The notes beneath the pieces are model-generated. The model ran no database searches and had not been told where the DNA came from. It saw only the letters and a program-made list of their open reading frames with translations. DNA of 5,559 nt, taken from Bacteroidales bacterium (GTDB taxonomy: Bacteria; Bacteroidota; Bacteroidia; Bacteroidales; JAADGE01). The position numbers and the translations under genes are program-made. Numbering within the stretch: position 1 is the stretch's first letter; every line of letters begins with the position of its first letter. The stretch covers positions 1 through 5,559 of the forward strand of contig JANTGL010000191.1 of the NCBI GenBank assembly GCA_024762915.1. The letters run 5' to 3'. This document shows, piece after piece, positions 1 to 5,559 of this stretch.

Positions 1-336
1 AATCGGGTTGTCGGTGACGGTGTTGCATTCGGAAACTTTGAATTACGTTCAAAATTTTTAAAAACAGTCGTTTTAAATCAAAATTTTTACCTCGGTGTAA
101 ATGCCTTTGTCGATATGGGAATGGTAACTTCTCCCTATCATTTTGACACGACAAATGTTCCTGTTGCAGAAATTGAAAGTATACAGTTAGCAGATGAAAG
201 TGTACATATCGGATACGGCGGAGGCATTCGTTTCGTTATTAACAGCAACTTTATTATTGCCGTTGATTACGGAATTGCAGCTAAAAAACAAGACGGAACA
301 AAAGGTATGTATATCGGATTGAATTATTTGTTTTAA
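1..336 (+). CDS. Omp85/BamA-TamA family outer-membrane barrel, C-terminal fragment (5' end outside window)
   Basis: The frame is open from the first base and ends with TAA at 334-336, giving the last 111 residues of a longer protein. The Met at 115 is internal, because the same reading frame and the same type of sequence continue upstream of it. The fragment begins with a GNFELRSKF-like segment (residues 11-19), then has alternating polar/hydrophobic beta-strand stretches (FYLGVNAFVDMG, HIGYGGGIRFVI, FIIAVDYGIA, MYIGLNYLF) and ends in a C-terminal Phe. This resembles the last strands of Omp85 (surface antigen D15) barrels as found in Bacteroidota; the terminal aromatic residue is the usual signal recognised by the Bam machinery. 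Family members sit in the outer membrane and insert or move proteins. POTRA domains, if any, would lie upstream, so BamA, TamA and a POTRA-less Omp85 homologue cannot be told apart here. A strong terminator follows directly. Confidence 0.75.
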   Translation, partial: NRVVGDGVAFGNFELRSKFLKTVVLNQNFYLGVNAFVDMGMVTSPYHFDTTNVPVAEIESIQLADESVHIGYGGGIRFVINSNFIIAVDYGIAAKKQDGTKGMYIGLNYLF

Positions 337-361
337 AAATATAGAATTTTAGTATTATTTC

Positions 362-407
362 GTCCGTCCGATTGTTAAAAATAGTCGGACGGATTTATTT
401 ATTTTTT
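362..407 (+). terminator. Rho-independent terminator after the barrel gene
   Basis: A perfect 9-bp GC-rich stem, TCCGTCCGA (363-371) with TCGGACGGA (385-393), can be extended by G-U/A-U pairs at both ends. A T-rich tail follows at 394-407 (three, three and six Ts broken by single As). It begins 26 bases after the stop codon of the barrel gene, as expected for its transcript end. Confidence 0.85.
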
Positions 408-421
408 GAGTCTCGTTCTCA

Positions 422-454
422 AACTTTCCGAAAATTTCGAACTTTCGGAAAGTT
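422..454. repeat. Perfect 12-bp inverted repeat
   Basis: AACTTTCCGAAA (422-433) and TTTCGGAAAGTT (443-454) are exact reverse complements separated by 9 bases that contain TTCGAA. No T-run follows, and a good terminator already lies just upstream, so it is probably not the main terminator. A second, competing pairing shares its left edge: TCTCAAAC (417-424) with GTTTGAGA (489-496). It could be a protein-binding palindrome, part of a dispersed intergenic repeat, or a transcript-stabilising hairpin; the sequence does not decide between these. Confidence 0.6.
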
Positions 455-487
455 AATGTTGAAAATATTCGGCAAACTGTCGCGGTT

Positions 488-578
488 TGTTTGAGACGCC
501 CTGCCGGAACGTTTCTATAAATCCACATCTTTAATAATTACTAAAAATGTACAAGTAAATCGGCAGGTTGTTTCTTGT
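488..578. repeat. Palindromic repeat segment, left copy (A), upstream of the orphan gene
   Basis: The segment holds TGAGAC (492-497), CCTGCCG (500-506), AACG.TTCT-like sequence (508-516), and CGGCAGGTTGTTTCTT (561-576). CCTGCCG and CGGCAGG (561-567) form a 7-bp inverted pair about 54 bases apart. The same blocks in the same order, with variation, occur downstream of the orphan gene (1075-1119): the 16-base block 561-576 matches 1104-1119 at 14 of 16 positions. The 10-mer TTTCTATAAA (512-521) also recurs at 1058-1067. The local base composition is richer in GC than the gene next to it. I infer a dispersed intergenic repeat; no transposase or integrase is nearby. Confidence 0.45.
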
Positions 579-599
579 AAATTATTAAAAAACAATAAA

Positions 600-1013
600 A
601 TGAATTTAATTTTTAATAAATCTGTTGGACCATATATTTTGGGAAGTCCAATTTCAAATTATCTATTCGATGATATTGAATTTGAATTTTTAAAAGCTAA
701 TGGTTCAGATGATTGGGATTGTTATAGAAACAAAAATGATAAGTTTGATATTTATATTGAAGAAGGTCTAATAATCTCTATCTCTTGTGAAAAAACTTGT
801 TTTTATGAAGGCGTAAATATAATTGGTATAATGATAATGGAATTAACCAAGTTAATTGGAGAATTCCCAAATTTAAACATAACGGATGCTTTTGAAATGC
901 ATAGTGATAATACAGTTCAAATTGTTTATGAATTTGATAAGTGGGGTATACAAGTTTGGACAAAAAAAGGTAAAATCGTTAATATTTTTTGTTCTTATGA
1001 TGATGAAAAATAA
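600..1013 (+). CDS. Hypothetical acidic 137-aa protein, possible immunity-like orphan
   Basis: This complete reading frame runs from ATG 600 to TAA 1011-1013. I cannot assign it to a named family. The protein has no signal peptide and no clear membrane segment. It is acidic (about 23 Asp/Glu against 12 Lys/Arg) and looks like an alternating beta-strand/helix fold: a KSVGPYILGSPIS start (7-19), an IYIEEGLIISISC strand pair (51-63), Cys63 and Cys67, a helix-like stretch near 74-87, then YEFDKWGIQVW (110-120) and a Lys/Gly turn. Small, acidic, soluble orphans of this sort are common among immunity proteins of polymorphic toxin systems, but this is resemblance only, and no toxin gene is visible. 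ATG 600 is the first Met in a frame that is open from 495; there is no Shine-Dalgarno, only an A-rich leader, which is normal in Bacteroidota. GC is about 25% by hand count, lower than sampled mdh lines, which suggests acquisition. It is flanked by related repeat segments. Confidence 0.7.
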   Translation: MNLIFNKSVGPYILGSPISNYLFDDIEFEFLKANGSDDWDCYRNKNDKFDIYIEEGLIISISCEKTCFYEGVNIIGIMIMELTKLIGEFPNLNITDAFEMHSDNTVQIVYEFDKWGIQVWTKKGKIVNIFCSYDDEK

Positions 1014-1344
1014 GTCATATATCCTGCTGCCCATTTCAAAAGCATCCGGTTGTTTTATTTCTATAAACAAGAAATGAGACACGCGCAACGTATCTCTGCG
1101 GACCTGCAGGCTGTTTCTTTTTTCTGGTCAAATTGCCTTTTAAATTATCTGCAAGTCGTCTTATATTAATAGCAAATTTTCAAGACAGATTCAATATATT
1201 TCTGCATTTTATTAAAATAATCTTAAACTTTTACAATACATTCAAAATATCATCTATCCGGATATGTTGAAAAAAATGTTATAACTAAAAAAAAATCAAT
1301 TATTTTAGCGAAAATTTTAATAAACAAACTAAAAAATATTTATC
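1014..1344. other. Intergenic region between orphan gene and mdh
   Basis: This 331-base stretch has no convincing gene. Its first 110 bases carry the right-hand palindromic repeat and the 10-mer TTTCTATAAA (1058-1067) shared with the left side. The remainder (1130-1344) is very AT-rich leader sequence for mdh. Two weak matches to the Bacteroidota -7 element TAnnTTTG are visible: TATATTTC at 1195-1202, within the 11-mer TCAATATATTT that also forms the core of the secDF promoter, and TATTTTAG at 1301-1308. Neither has a convincing TTG at the -33 position, so the mdh promoter is not settled. No terminator with a stem plus T-run is clear after the orphan gene. Confidence 0.5.
1072..1123. repeat. 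Palindromic repeat segment, right copy (B), downstream of the orphan gene
   Basis: An imperfect hairpin is formed by GAGACACG (1076-1083) and CGTATCTC (1089-1096), with one mismatch and loop CGCAA. Next come the 8-base palindrome CCTGCAGG (1103-1110) and CTGTTTCTTTTTT. The blocks TGAGAC...AACGT.TCT and C.GCAGG.TGTTTCTT match the left copy (488-578) in order, but with only 8 bases between them instead of about 44. This kind of GAGAC/GTCTC hairpin is typical of dispersed intergenic palindromes; copies elsewhere in the genome would have to be shown. Confidence 0.5.
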
Positions 1345-2283
1345 ATGGATAAAGTAACCGTAATCGGAGCCGGAAATGTCGGAGCAACCGTCGCATATTC
1401 CGTAGCAAGAAAAGACATTGTAAAAGAAGTCGTTTTAATTGATATAAAAGAAGGTTTGTCGGAAGGCAAAGCGCTTGATATGTGGGAAACTTCCGCTATT
1501 GATCAATTCAGTACAAAAGTAATCGGATCTACGAATGATTATGAAAAAACAAAAGATTCGGATGTTATTGTTATTACTTCCGGTTTACCGAGAAAACCCG
1601 GAATGTCAAGAGATGATTTAATTTCAACAAATGCAAAAATCGTTCATGACGTGACTTCAAAAGCTTTGGCAAAATCTCCGAACGCTATTATTATTATTGT
1701 TTCAAATCCTTTAGACGTTATGAGCTATGCTGCATATAAAACAGCCGGTATTTCATCTCATAAAGTGTTCGGAATGGCCGGTATTCTTGATACGGCTCGT
1801 TTTCGTGCTTTCTTAGCTGATGAAATGGGAACTTCTCCGAAAGATATTCAGGCATTATTACTCGGCGGACATGGTGATACAATGGTTCCTATGCCGCGTT
1901 TTACAACGGTTAACGGAATTCCGATTACACAATATATAAAAGAAGACCGATTACAAGAAATCGTTGAACGAACCAAAAAAGGCGGCGGTGAACTCGTTAA
2001 TTTAATGGGAACGTCTGCTTGGTATGCTCCCGGTGCTGCAGCAGCTCAAATGGTTGAAGCAATTGTTAAAGACGAAAAACGCACGTTTCCTGTTTGTGCT
2101 TTGCTTAACGGCGAATACGGAATGAAAGATATTTATCTCGGCGTTCCCGTTGTTTTGGGAAGAAACGGAATTGAAAAAATTATTGAACTTGACTTAACGG
2201 AACAAGAAATGAGTGATTTGAAAGTTTCTGCTGATTCTGTTAAGAAAGTGATGACTGTTTTAGATGATATGAACATTATCTAA
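1345..2283 (+). CDS. mdh: Malate dehydrogenase, NAD-dependent, LDH-like type
   Basis: The enzyme interconverts malate and oxaloacetate with NAD+/NADH in the cytoplasm, a step of the TCA cycle or its reductive branch. The 312-residue length fits the LDH-like MDH family. The N-terminal Rossmann fold shows GAGNVG (8-13), and Asp33 ends the second strand (VVLID), which favours NAD over NADP. The mobile loop GLPRKPGMSR (80-89) carries Arg83, at the position that is Gln in lactate dehydrogenases and Arg in malate dehydrogenases, and Arg89, the second substrate-binding Arg. Asn121 (SNPLD), the Asp149/Arg152 pair (LDTARFR) and catalytic His176 (GGHGDT) are all present, so the protein should be active. 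The ATG is chosen because the Rossmann strand starts at residue 4; the leader lacks a Shine-Dalgarno and is A-rich. It has its own terminator and is followed by secDF after 240 bases. Confidence 0.97.
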   Translation: MDKVTVIGAGNVGATVAYSVARKDIVKEVVLIDIKEGLSEGKALDMWETSAIDQFSTKVIGSTNDYEKTKDSDVIVITSGLPRKPGMSRDDLISTNAKIVHDVTSKALAKSPNAIIIIVSNPLDVMSYAAYKTAGISSHKVFGMAGILDTARFRAFLADEMGTSPKDIQALLLGGHGDTMVPMPRFTTVNGIPITQYIKEDRLQEIVERTKKGGGELVNLMGTSAWYAPGAAAAQMVEAIVKDEKRTFPVCALLNGEYGMKDIYLGVPVVLGRNGIEKIIELDLTEQEMSDLKVSADSVKKVMTVLDDMNII

Positions 2284-2307
2284 AAAACATTTTTTATCGT
2301 ATTTTTT

Positions 2308-2346
2308 AAAGACAGTTTGGATTTTTTTTCATACTGTCTTTTTTTT
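2308..2346 (+). terminator. Rho-independent terminator after mdh
   Basis: AAAGACAGT (2308-2316) pairs perfectly with ACTGTCTTT (2333-2341) around a 16-base T-rich loop. A run of eight Ts (2339-2346) overlaps the end of the stem. It starts 25 bases after the mdh stop and separates mdh from secDF transcription. Confidence 0.8.
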
Positions 2347-2447
2347 ATGATATTAATATTCAGTTAGTTATTCTTTTTTTAAAGCCTTATCTTATAAACT
2401 CATAAAAACCGGAATAATAATTTTCAATTATGCACTTTATTTTTCCT

Positions 2448-2476
2448 TCTGTATTTAAAAAAAATCAATATATTTG
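2448..2476 (+). promoter_or_regulatory. Bacteroidota-type promoter for secDF
   Basis: TATATTTG (2469-2476) matches the -7 consensus TAnnTTTG of the Bacteroidota primary sigma factor exactly. Upstream, TCTG (2448-2451) differs by one base from the -33 TTTG motif, with a spacer of 17 bases, at the short end of the usual range. Transcription would start near 2481-2484, giving a leader of about 40 bases. The -7 part is convincing; the -33 part is weak. Confidence 0.6.
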
Positions 2477-2523
2477 CACCCCTGAAAATCAAAGTTATAT
2501 ATATAATTAAAGAAGATTAAGAA

Positions 2524-5500
2524 ATGCAAAACAAAGGAGTTATTACTTTTCTTGCCTTATTATTGGCAGCGGCAAGTATTTATCAATTATCATTTACCTA
2601 TGCAACTTGGCGTGTAAAAACACATGCTCGGGAATATGCAAAAGGTGATTTGAATAAAGAACGGAATTATTTAGATTCGGTTGCTTCCGAAAAGGCATAT
2701 CCGTTTCCTGCCTATACTTTTAAAGAATGTCAAGACCGTGAATTAAACTTAGGACTTGACTTAAAAGGAGGTATGAACGTGATGTTAGAAGTATCGGTTG
2801 CCGATTTAATCGTAAATTTATCGGATAATAATCAGAACCCTACATTCAAAAAAGCGATAGAATTAGCCAAAAGCAGACAAGCAAAAACACAATCCGATTT
2901 CATAACTTTATTTTATGAGGCATTTAAAGAAGTTGACCCGAATGCACAATTGAGCGCAATTTTCGGAACTTACAGTATGAAAGATCGTATTAAACACGGA
3001 ACTCCTGATGCAGATGTTTTAAAAGTATTAAGAGAGGAAGCAAATGATGCGATTGATAATTCATTAAATGTCCTTCGTTCCAGAATTGATAAATTTGGTG
3101 TGGTTCAACCGTCTATTCAAAAATTGGAAGGAAACTCAGGCAAAATATTAATTGAACTTCCCGGTGTAAAAGAACCGAAACGTGTCAGAAAATTATTGCA
3201 GGGAACCGCAAATCTTCAGTTTTGGGAAACTTATTATTATCCTGAAGTATACAGCTATTTTATGAAAGCAAATGAACGCTTGAAAGAATTGAAAGCTGTT
3301 AAAAACGAAATAGAAACTGATTCAAATAAAACAGATAACACGAAGAATGATGACCTCTTGTTAAATGTTGATTCAACAAAAAAAGATACGACACTTCAAG
3401 AAAGTTTATTGGGGGATTCTTTAAATAATGATAATCCCTTGTTGAATAAAACGACAAATAATGATTTAACCAAAAAAGAAGGATTTGATGAATATCAAAA
3501 AAACTATCCGTTGTTTGCTGTTTTAATTCCGTATTTGGATAAAAGAAATCAACCCATTAATTCTTCATCAGTCGGTTTTGCACACATGAAAGATACGGCA
3601 GAGGTAAATGCGATTTTAAATATGAAACAAATAAAATCGATTTTTCCTAAAGAAATGCAATTACGATGGGAAGTGAAACCTTTTGACGAAAAAGGTGAGT
3701 TGTTTAAATTAGTGGCTTTAAAAGCGAAGAGAGCCGGAAAACCTGCTTTGGAGGGAGATGTTGTCGTTAATGCAAGAGAACAAACAGATCCTACTACCGG
3801 AGAATGGGAAGTCTCAATGTCGATGAATGCCGAAGGATCTCAAAAATGGGCTTTAGTTACGAAAGAAAATATCGGCAGACAAATTGCGATTGTATTGGAT
3901 GATTATGTGTATTCTGCACCGGTTGTAAATTCCGAAATCAGAGGAGGTAGTTCTTCGATTTCCGGTCATTTTTCTCAAGAAGAAGCAAAAGACCTTTCAA
4001 ATATTTTAAAATCAGGTAAATTACAAGCTCCCGCATTAATAATTGAAGAACAAGTTGTCGGCCCTTCATTAGGTCAACAAGCAGTTAATCACGGTATGAC
4101 TTCATTTATTTTTGCTTTTATTTTGATTTTAATATACATGGTGTTCTTTTATAAGACGGCCGGATATATTGCCGATATTGCTCTGTTGGTAAATATCTTT
4201 TTAATTTTCGGGGTACTTGCTTCATTACATGCGGTTTTAACCTTGCCGGGGATTGCCGGTATAGTGCTTACAATCGGGATGTCAGTTGATGCGAATGTGC
4301 TGATTTTTGAAAGAATTAAGGAAGAATTAGCCCTTGGAAAAGGACTGAAATTGGCGGTTCAAGACGGTTATAAAAATGCTTATTCCGCAATTATTGACTC
4401 GAACTTAACAACGTTAATTACGGGTATCATTCTTTTCATTTTCGGACACGGTCCGATTAAAGGTTTTGCAACGACATTGATTATCGGTATTTTAACCTCA
4501 CTTTTCTCAGCTATTTTTATTACACGCTTGGTATTTACATCTCGTTTTGCAAAAAATAAAGCGACTCAATTTTATACGAAATTTACAAAAAATGCTTTTA
4601 AAAATACGAAAATTGATTTTATCGGAAAACGAAAAATATTTTATATCATTTCTGCTTCAATCATTATTCTGGGTTTAGGCTCCTTATTTAAGAATGGTTT
4701 AAATTACGGCGTAGATTTTAAAGGAGGAAGAACCTTTGTTGTGAAATTTGATCAACCGGTTAATACACAAGATATTGCAAAAGATCTTAAAACTGTTTTC
4801 GGTGAAGCTCCGGAAGTAAAAACATACGGAACTTCAGATCAAGTAAAAATTATTACGAAATTTATGGTTAATAATAAATCGCAAGATGCCGATAATATTG
4901 TTGAACAAAAATTGTTTGAAGGATTAAGACCTGTTTTAGGACCGGATGTAACATTGGAAAAATTCTTAAGTGATTACAGAGAAAGTTCTCATAAAGTGGG
5001 GCCGACTATTGCAAATGATATTAAAGTTGCAGCTTTATGGGCAATCATTTTTTCACTTATAGCTATTTTCTTGTACATTTTTGTTCGTTTTAGAAATTGG
5101 CAATTTGGTCTGGGAGCTATTGCTGCTTTGGCACATGATGTTCTGATTGTCATAGGCCTATACTCACTGCTGTACAACTTTATGCCGTTTTCATTGGAAA
5201 TAAATCAGGCCTTTGTTGCCGCAATTTTAACGGTTGTAGGTTATTCGGTAAATGACACGGTTGTTGTTTTTGACCGTATCAGAGAATATTTAAAATTCTC
5301 AAAAACAAGAGATAAAAAACTTTTATATAATGATGCTTTGAACAGTACATTAAGTCGTACGTTTAATACTTCAGTAAGTACATTCATTGTTTTATTGGCA
5401 ATCTTTATGTTCGGAGGAGAAGCGATTCAAGGCTTTGTTTTTGCTCTGTTAATCGGGATTGTAGTCGGAACCTATTCTTCATTGTTTATTGCAACACCTG

Positions 5501-5559
5501 TTGTGTATGATTCAGTAAAACACAAAGTAGTTGAATCGGTTTCTAAACAAAAAAATAAA
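2524..5559 (+). CDS. secDF: Protein translocase subunit SecDF (SecD-SecF fusion), open at right edge
   Basis: SecDF works with SecYEG in the inner membrane and uses the proton gradient to pull exported proteins out on the periplasmic side. 1012 codons are visible with no stop; the last residues (SVSKQKNK) look like a natural tail, so nearly all of the protein is here. The SecD half has TM1 (5-25), GLDLKGG (77-83), a large periplasmic P1 domain, and TMs at about 525-546, 551-570, 577-601, 628-642 and 647-670. The SecF half has a TM at 705-722, GVDFKGG (729-735), then TMs at about 835-856, 861-883, 895-918, 949-966 and 971-990. The proton-path residues expected from Thermus SecDF are present: Asp589 (GMSVDANV), Asp911 (GYSVNDTV) and Arg945 (LSRTF). 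Residues about 260-319 are a polar Asn/Asp/Lys/Thr-rich insert within P1, as seen in other Bacteroidota. ATG 2524 gives a start directly before TM1; AGAAG (2511-2515) may be a weak Shine-Dalgarno. Confidence 0.96.
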   Translation, partial: MQNKGVITFLALLLAAASIYQLSFTYATWRVKTHAREYAKGDLNKERNYLDSVASEKAYPFPAYTFKECQDRELNLGLDLKGGMNVMLEVSVADLIVNLSDNNQNPTFKKAIELAKSRQAKTQSDFITLFYEAFKEVDPNAQLSAIFGTYSMKDRIKHGTPDADVLKVLREEANDAIDNSLNVLRSRIDKFGVVQPSIQKLEGNSGKILIELPGVKEPKRVRKLLQGTANLQFWETYYYPEVYSYFMKANERLKELKAVKNEIETDSNKTDNTKNDDLLLNVDSTKKDTTLQESLLGDSLNNDNPLLNKTTNNDLTKKEGFDEYQKNYPLFAVLIPYLDKRNQPINSSSVGFAHMKDTAEVNAILNMKQIKSIFPKEMQLRWEVKPFDEKGELFKLVALKAKRAGKPALEGDVVVNAREQTDPTTGEWEVSMSMNAEGSQKWALVTKENIGRQIAIVLDDYVYSAPVVNSEIRGGSSSISGHFSQEEAKDLSNILKSGKLQAPALIIEEQVVGPSLGQQAVNHGMTSFIFAFILILIYMVFFYKTAGYIADIALLVNIFLIFGVLASLHAVLTLPGIAGIVLTIGMSVDANVLIFERIKEELALGKGLKLAVQDGYKNAYSAIIDSNLTTLITGIILFIFGHGPIKGFATTLIIGILTSLFSAIFITRLVFTSRFAKNKATQFYTKFTKNAFKNTKIDFIGKRKIFYIISASIIILGLGSLFKNGLNYGVDFKGGRTFVVKFDQPVNTQDIAKDLKTVFGEAPEVKTYGTSDQVKIITKFMVNNKSQDADNIVEQKLFEGLRPVLGPDVTLEKFLSDYRESSHKVGPTIANDIKVAALWAIIFSLIAIFLYIFVRFRNWQFGLGAIAALAHDVLIVIGLYSLLYNFMPFSLEINQAFVAAILTVVGYSVNDTVVVFDRIREYLKFSKTRDKKLLYNDALNSTLSRTFNTSVSTFIVLLAIFMFGGEAIQGFVFALLIGIVVGTYSSLFIATPVVYDSVKHKVVESVSKQKNK

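Noticed and set aside
115..336. Stand-alone 73-codon gene
   Set aside because: The frame is open to the left edge and the upstream residues fit the same Omp85 barrel domain, so Met 115 is internal.
778..1088. Overlapping small reading frames on both strands (778-963 minus, 873-1088 minus, 886-1077 plus)
   Set aside because: They lie inside or across the orphan gene in other frames, have no protein-like composition or start signal, and run into the repeat segment. They look like shadows.
488..1123. Integron gene cassette with attC sites
   Set aside because: The one-gene-plus-palindrome layout suggested it, but I could not find paired RYYYAAC and GTTRRRY core sites at the right places in either repeat segment, and no integrase is present in the window.
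1098..1123. Terminator for the orphan gene at CCTGCAGG plus T-run
   Set aside because: The palindrome has no loop, so it cannot form a stable hairpin, and the better hairpin (1076-1096) ends more than 20 bases before the T-run.
4989..5177. 62-codon minus-strand reading frame
   Set aside because: It is fully antisense to conserved transmembrane coding sequence of secDF and has no support of its own.
5521..5559. Truncated or broken secDF 3' end
   Set aside because: The missing stop is an edge effect. All expected C-terminal transmembrane segments are present, and the Lys-rich tail looks like a normal end.

Overview
The window looks like chromosome from a member of the Bacteroidota. The evidence is: AT-rich DNA; A-rich leaders with almost no Shine-Dalgarno sequence; a TAnnTTTG-type -7 promoter element ahead of the last gene; a fused SecD-SecF translocase with a polar insert in its first periplasmic domain; and an Omp85-type barrel ending in Phe. 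Genus cannot be judged from this window. All supported genes are on the + strand.

Layout: (1) Positions 1-336 hold the last 111 codons of an Omp85/BamA-like outer-membrane barrel gene, followed at 362-407 by a clear intrinsic terminator. (2) Positions 408-1344 form a loose accessory stretch between conserved genes. It holds a 12-bp perfect inverted repeat, two related palindromic repeat segments (about 488-578 and 1072-1123), and between them a 137-codon gene of unknown function. That gene has about 25% GC by hand count, clearly lower than sampled lines of mdh (28-48%). (3) Positions 1345-2283 encode a complete LDH-like NAD-dependent malate dehydrogenase (mdh), closed by a hairpin terminator at 2308-2346. 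(4) A 240-base spacer carries a good Bacteroidota promoter element (TATATTTG, 2469-2476). (5) From 2524 to the right edge runs secDF, open for 1012 codons with no stop inside the window. Its Lys-rich tail suggests the stop lies just beyond the edge.

The two complete or near-complete housekeeping genes serve central carbon metabolism (malate/oxaloacetate) and proton-driven late-stage protein export. The barrel at the left edge belongs to the family that inserts outer-membrane proteins, which themselves need Sec export. Terminators after the barrel gene and after mdh, and a promoter before secDF, suggest that barrel, mdh and secDF are separate transcription units rather than one operon.

I see no strong evidence for a new multi-gene system. 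The most unusual part is the low-GC orphan gene flanked by related palindromic repeats at 488-1123, which could be a small acquired cassette. Its protein is acidic and has the general look of polymorphic-toxin immunity proteins, but this is only a resemblance.
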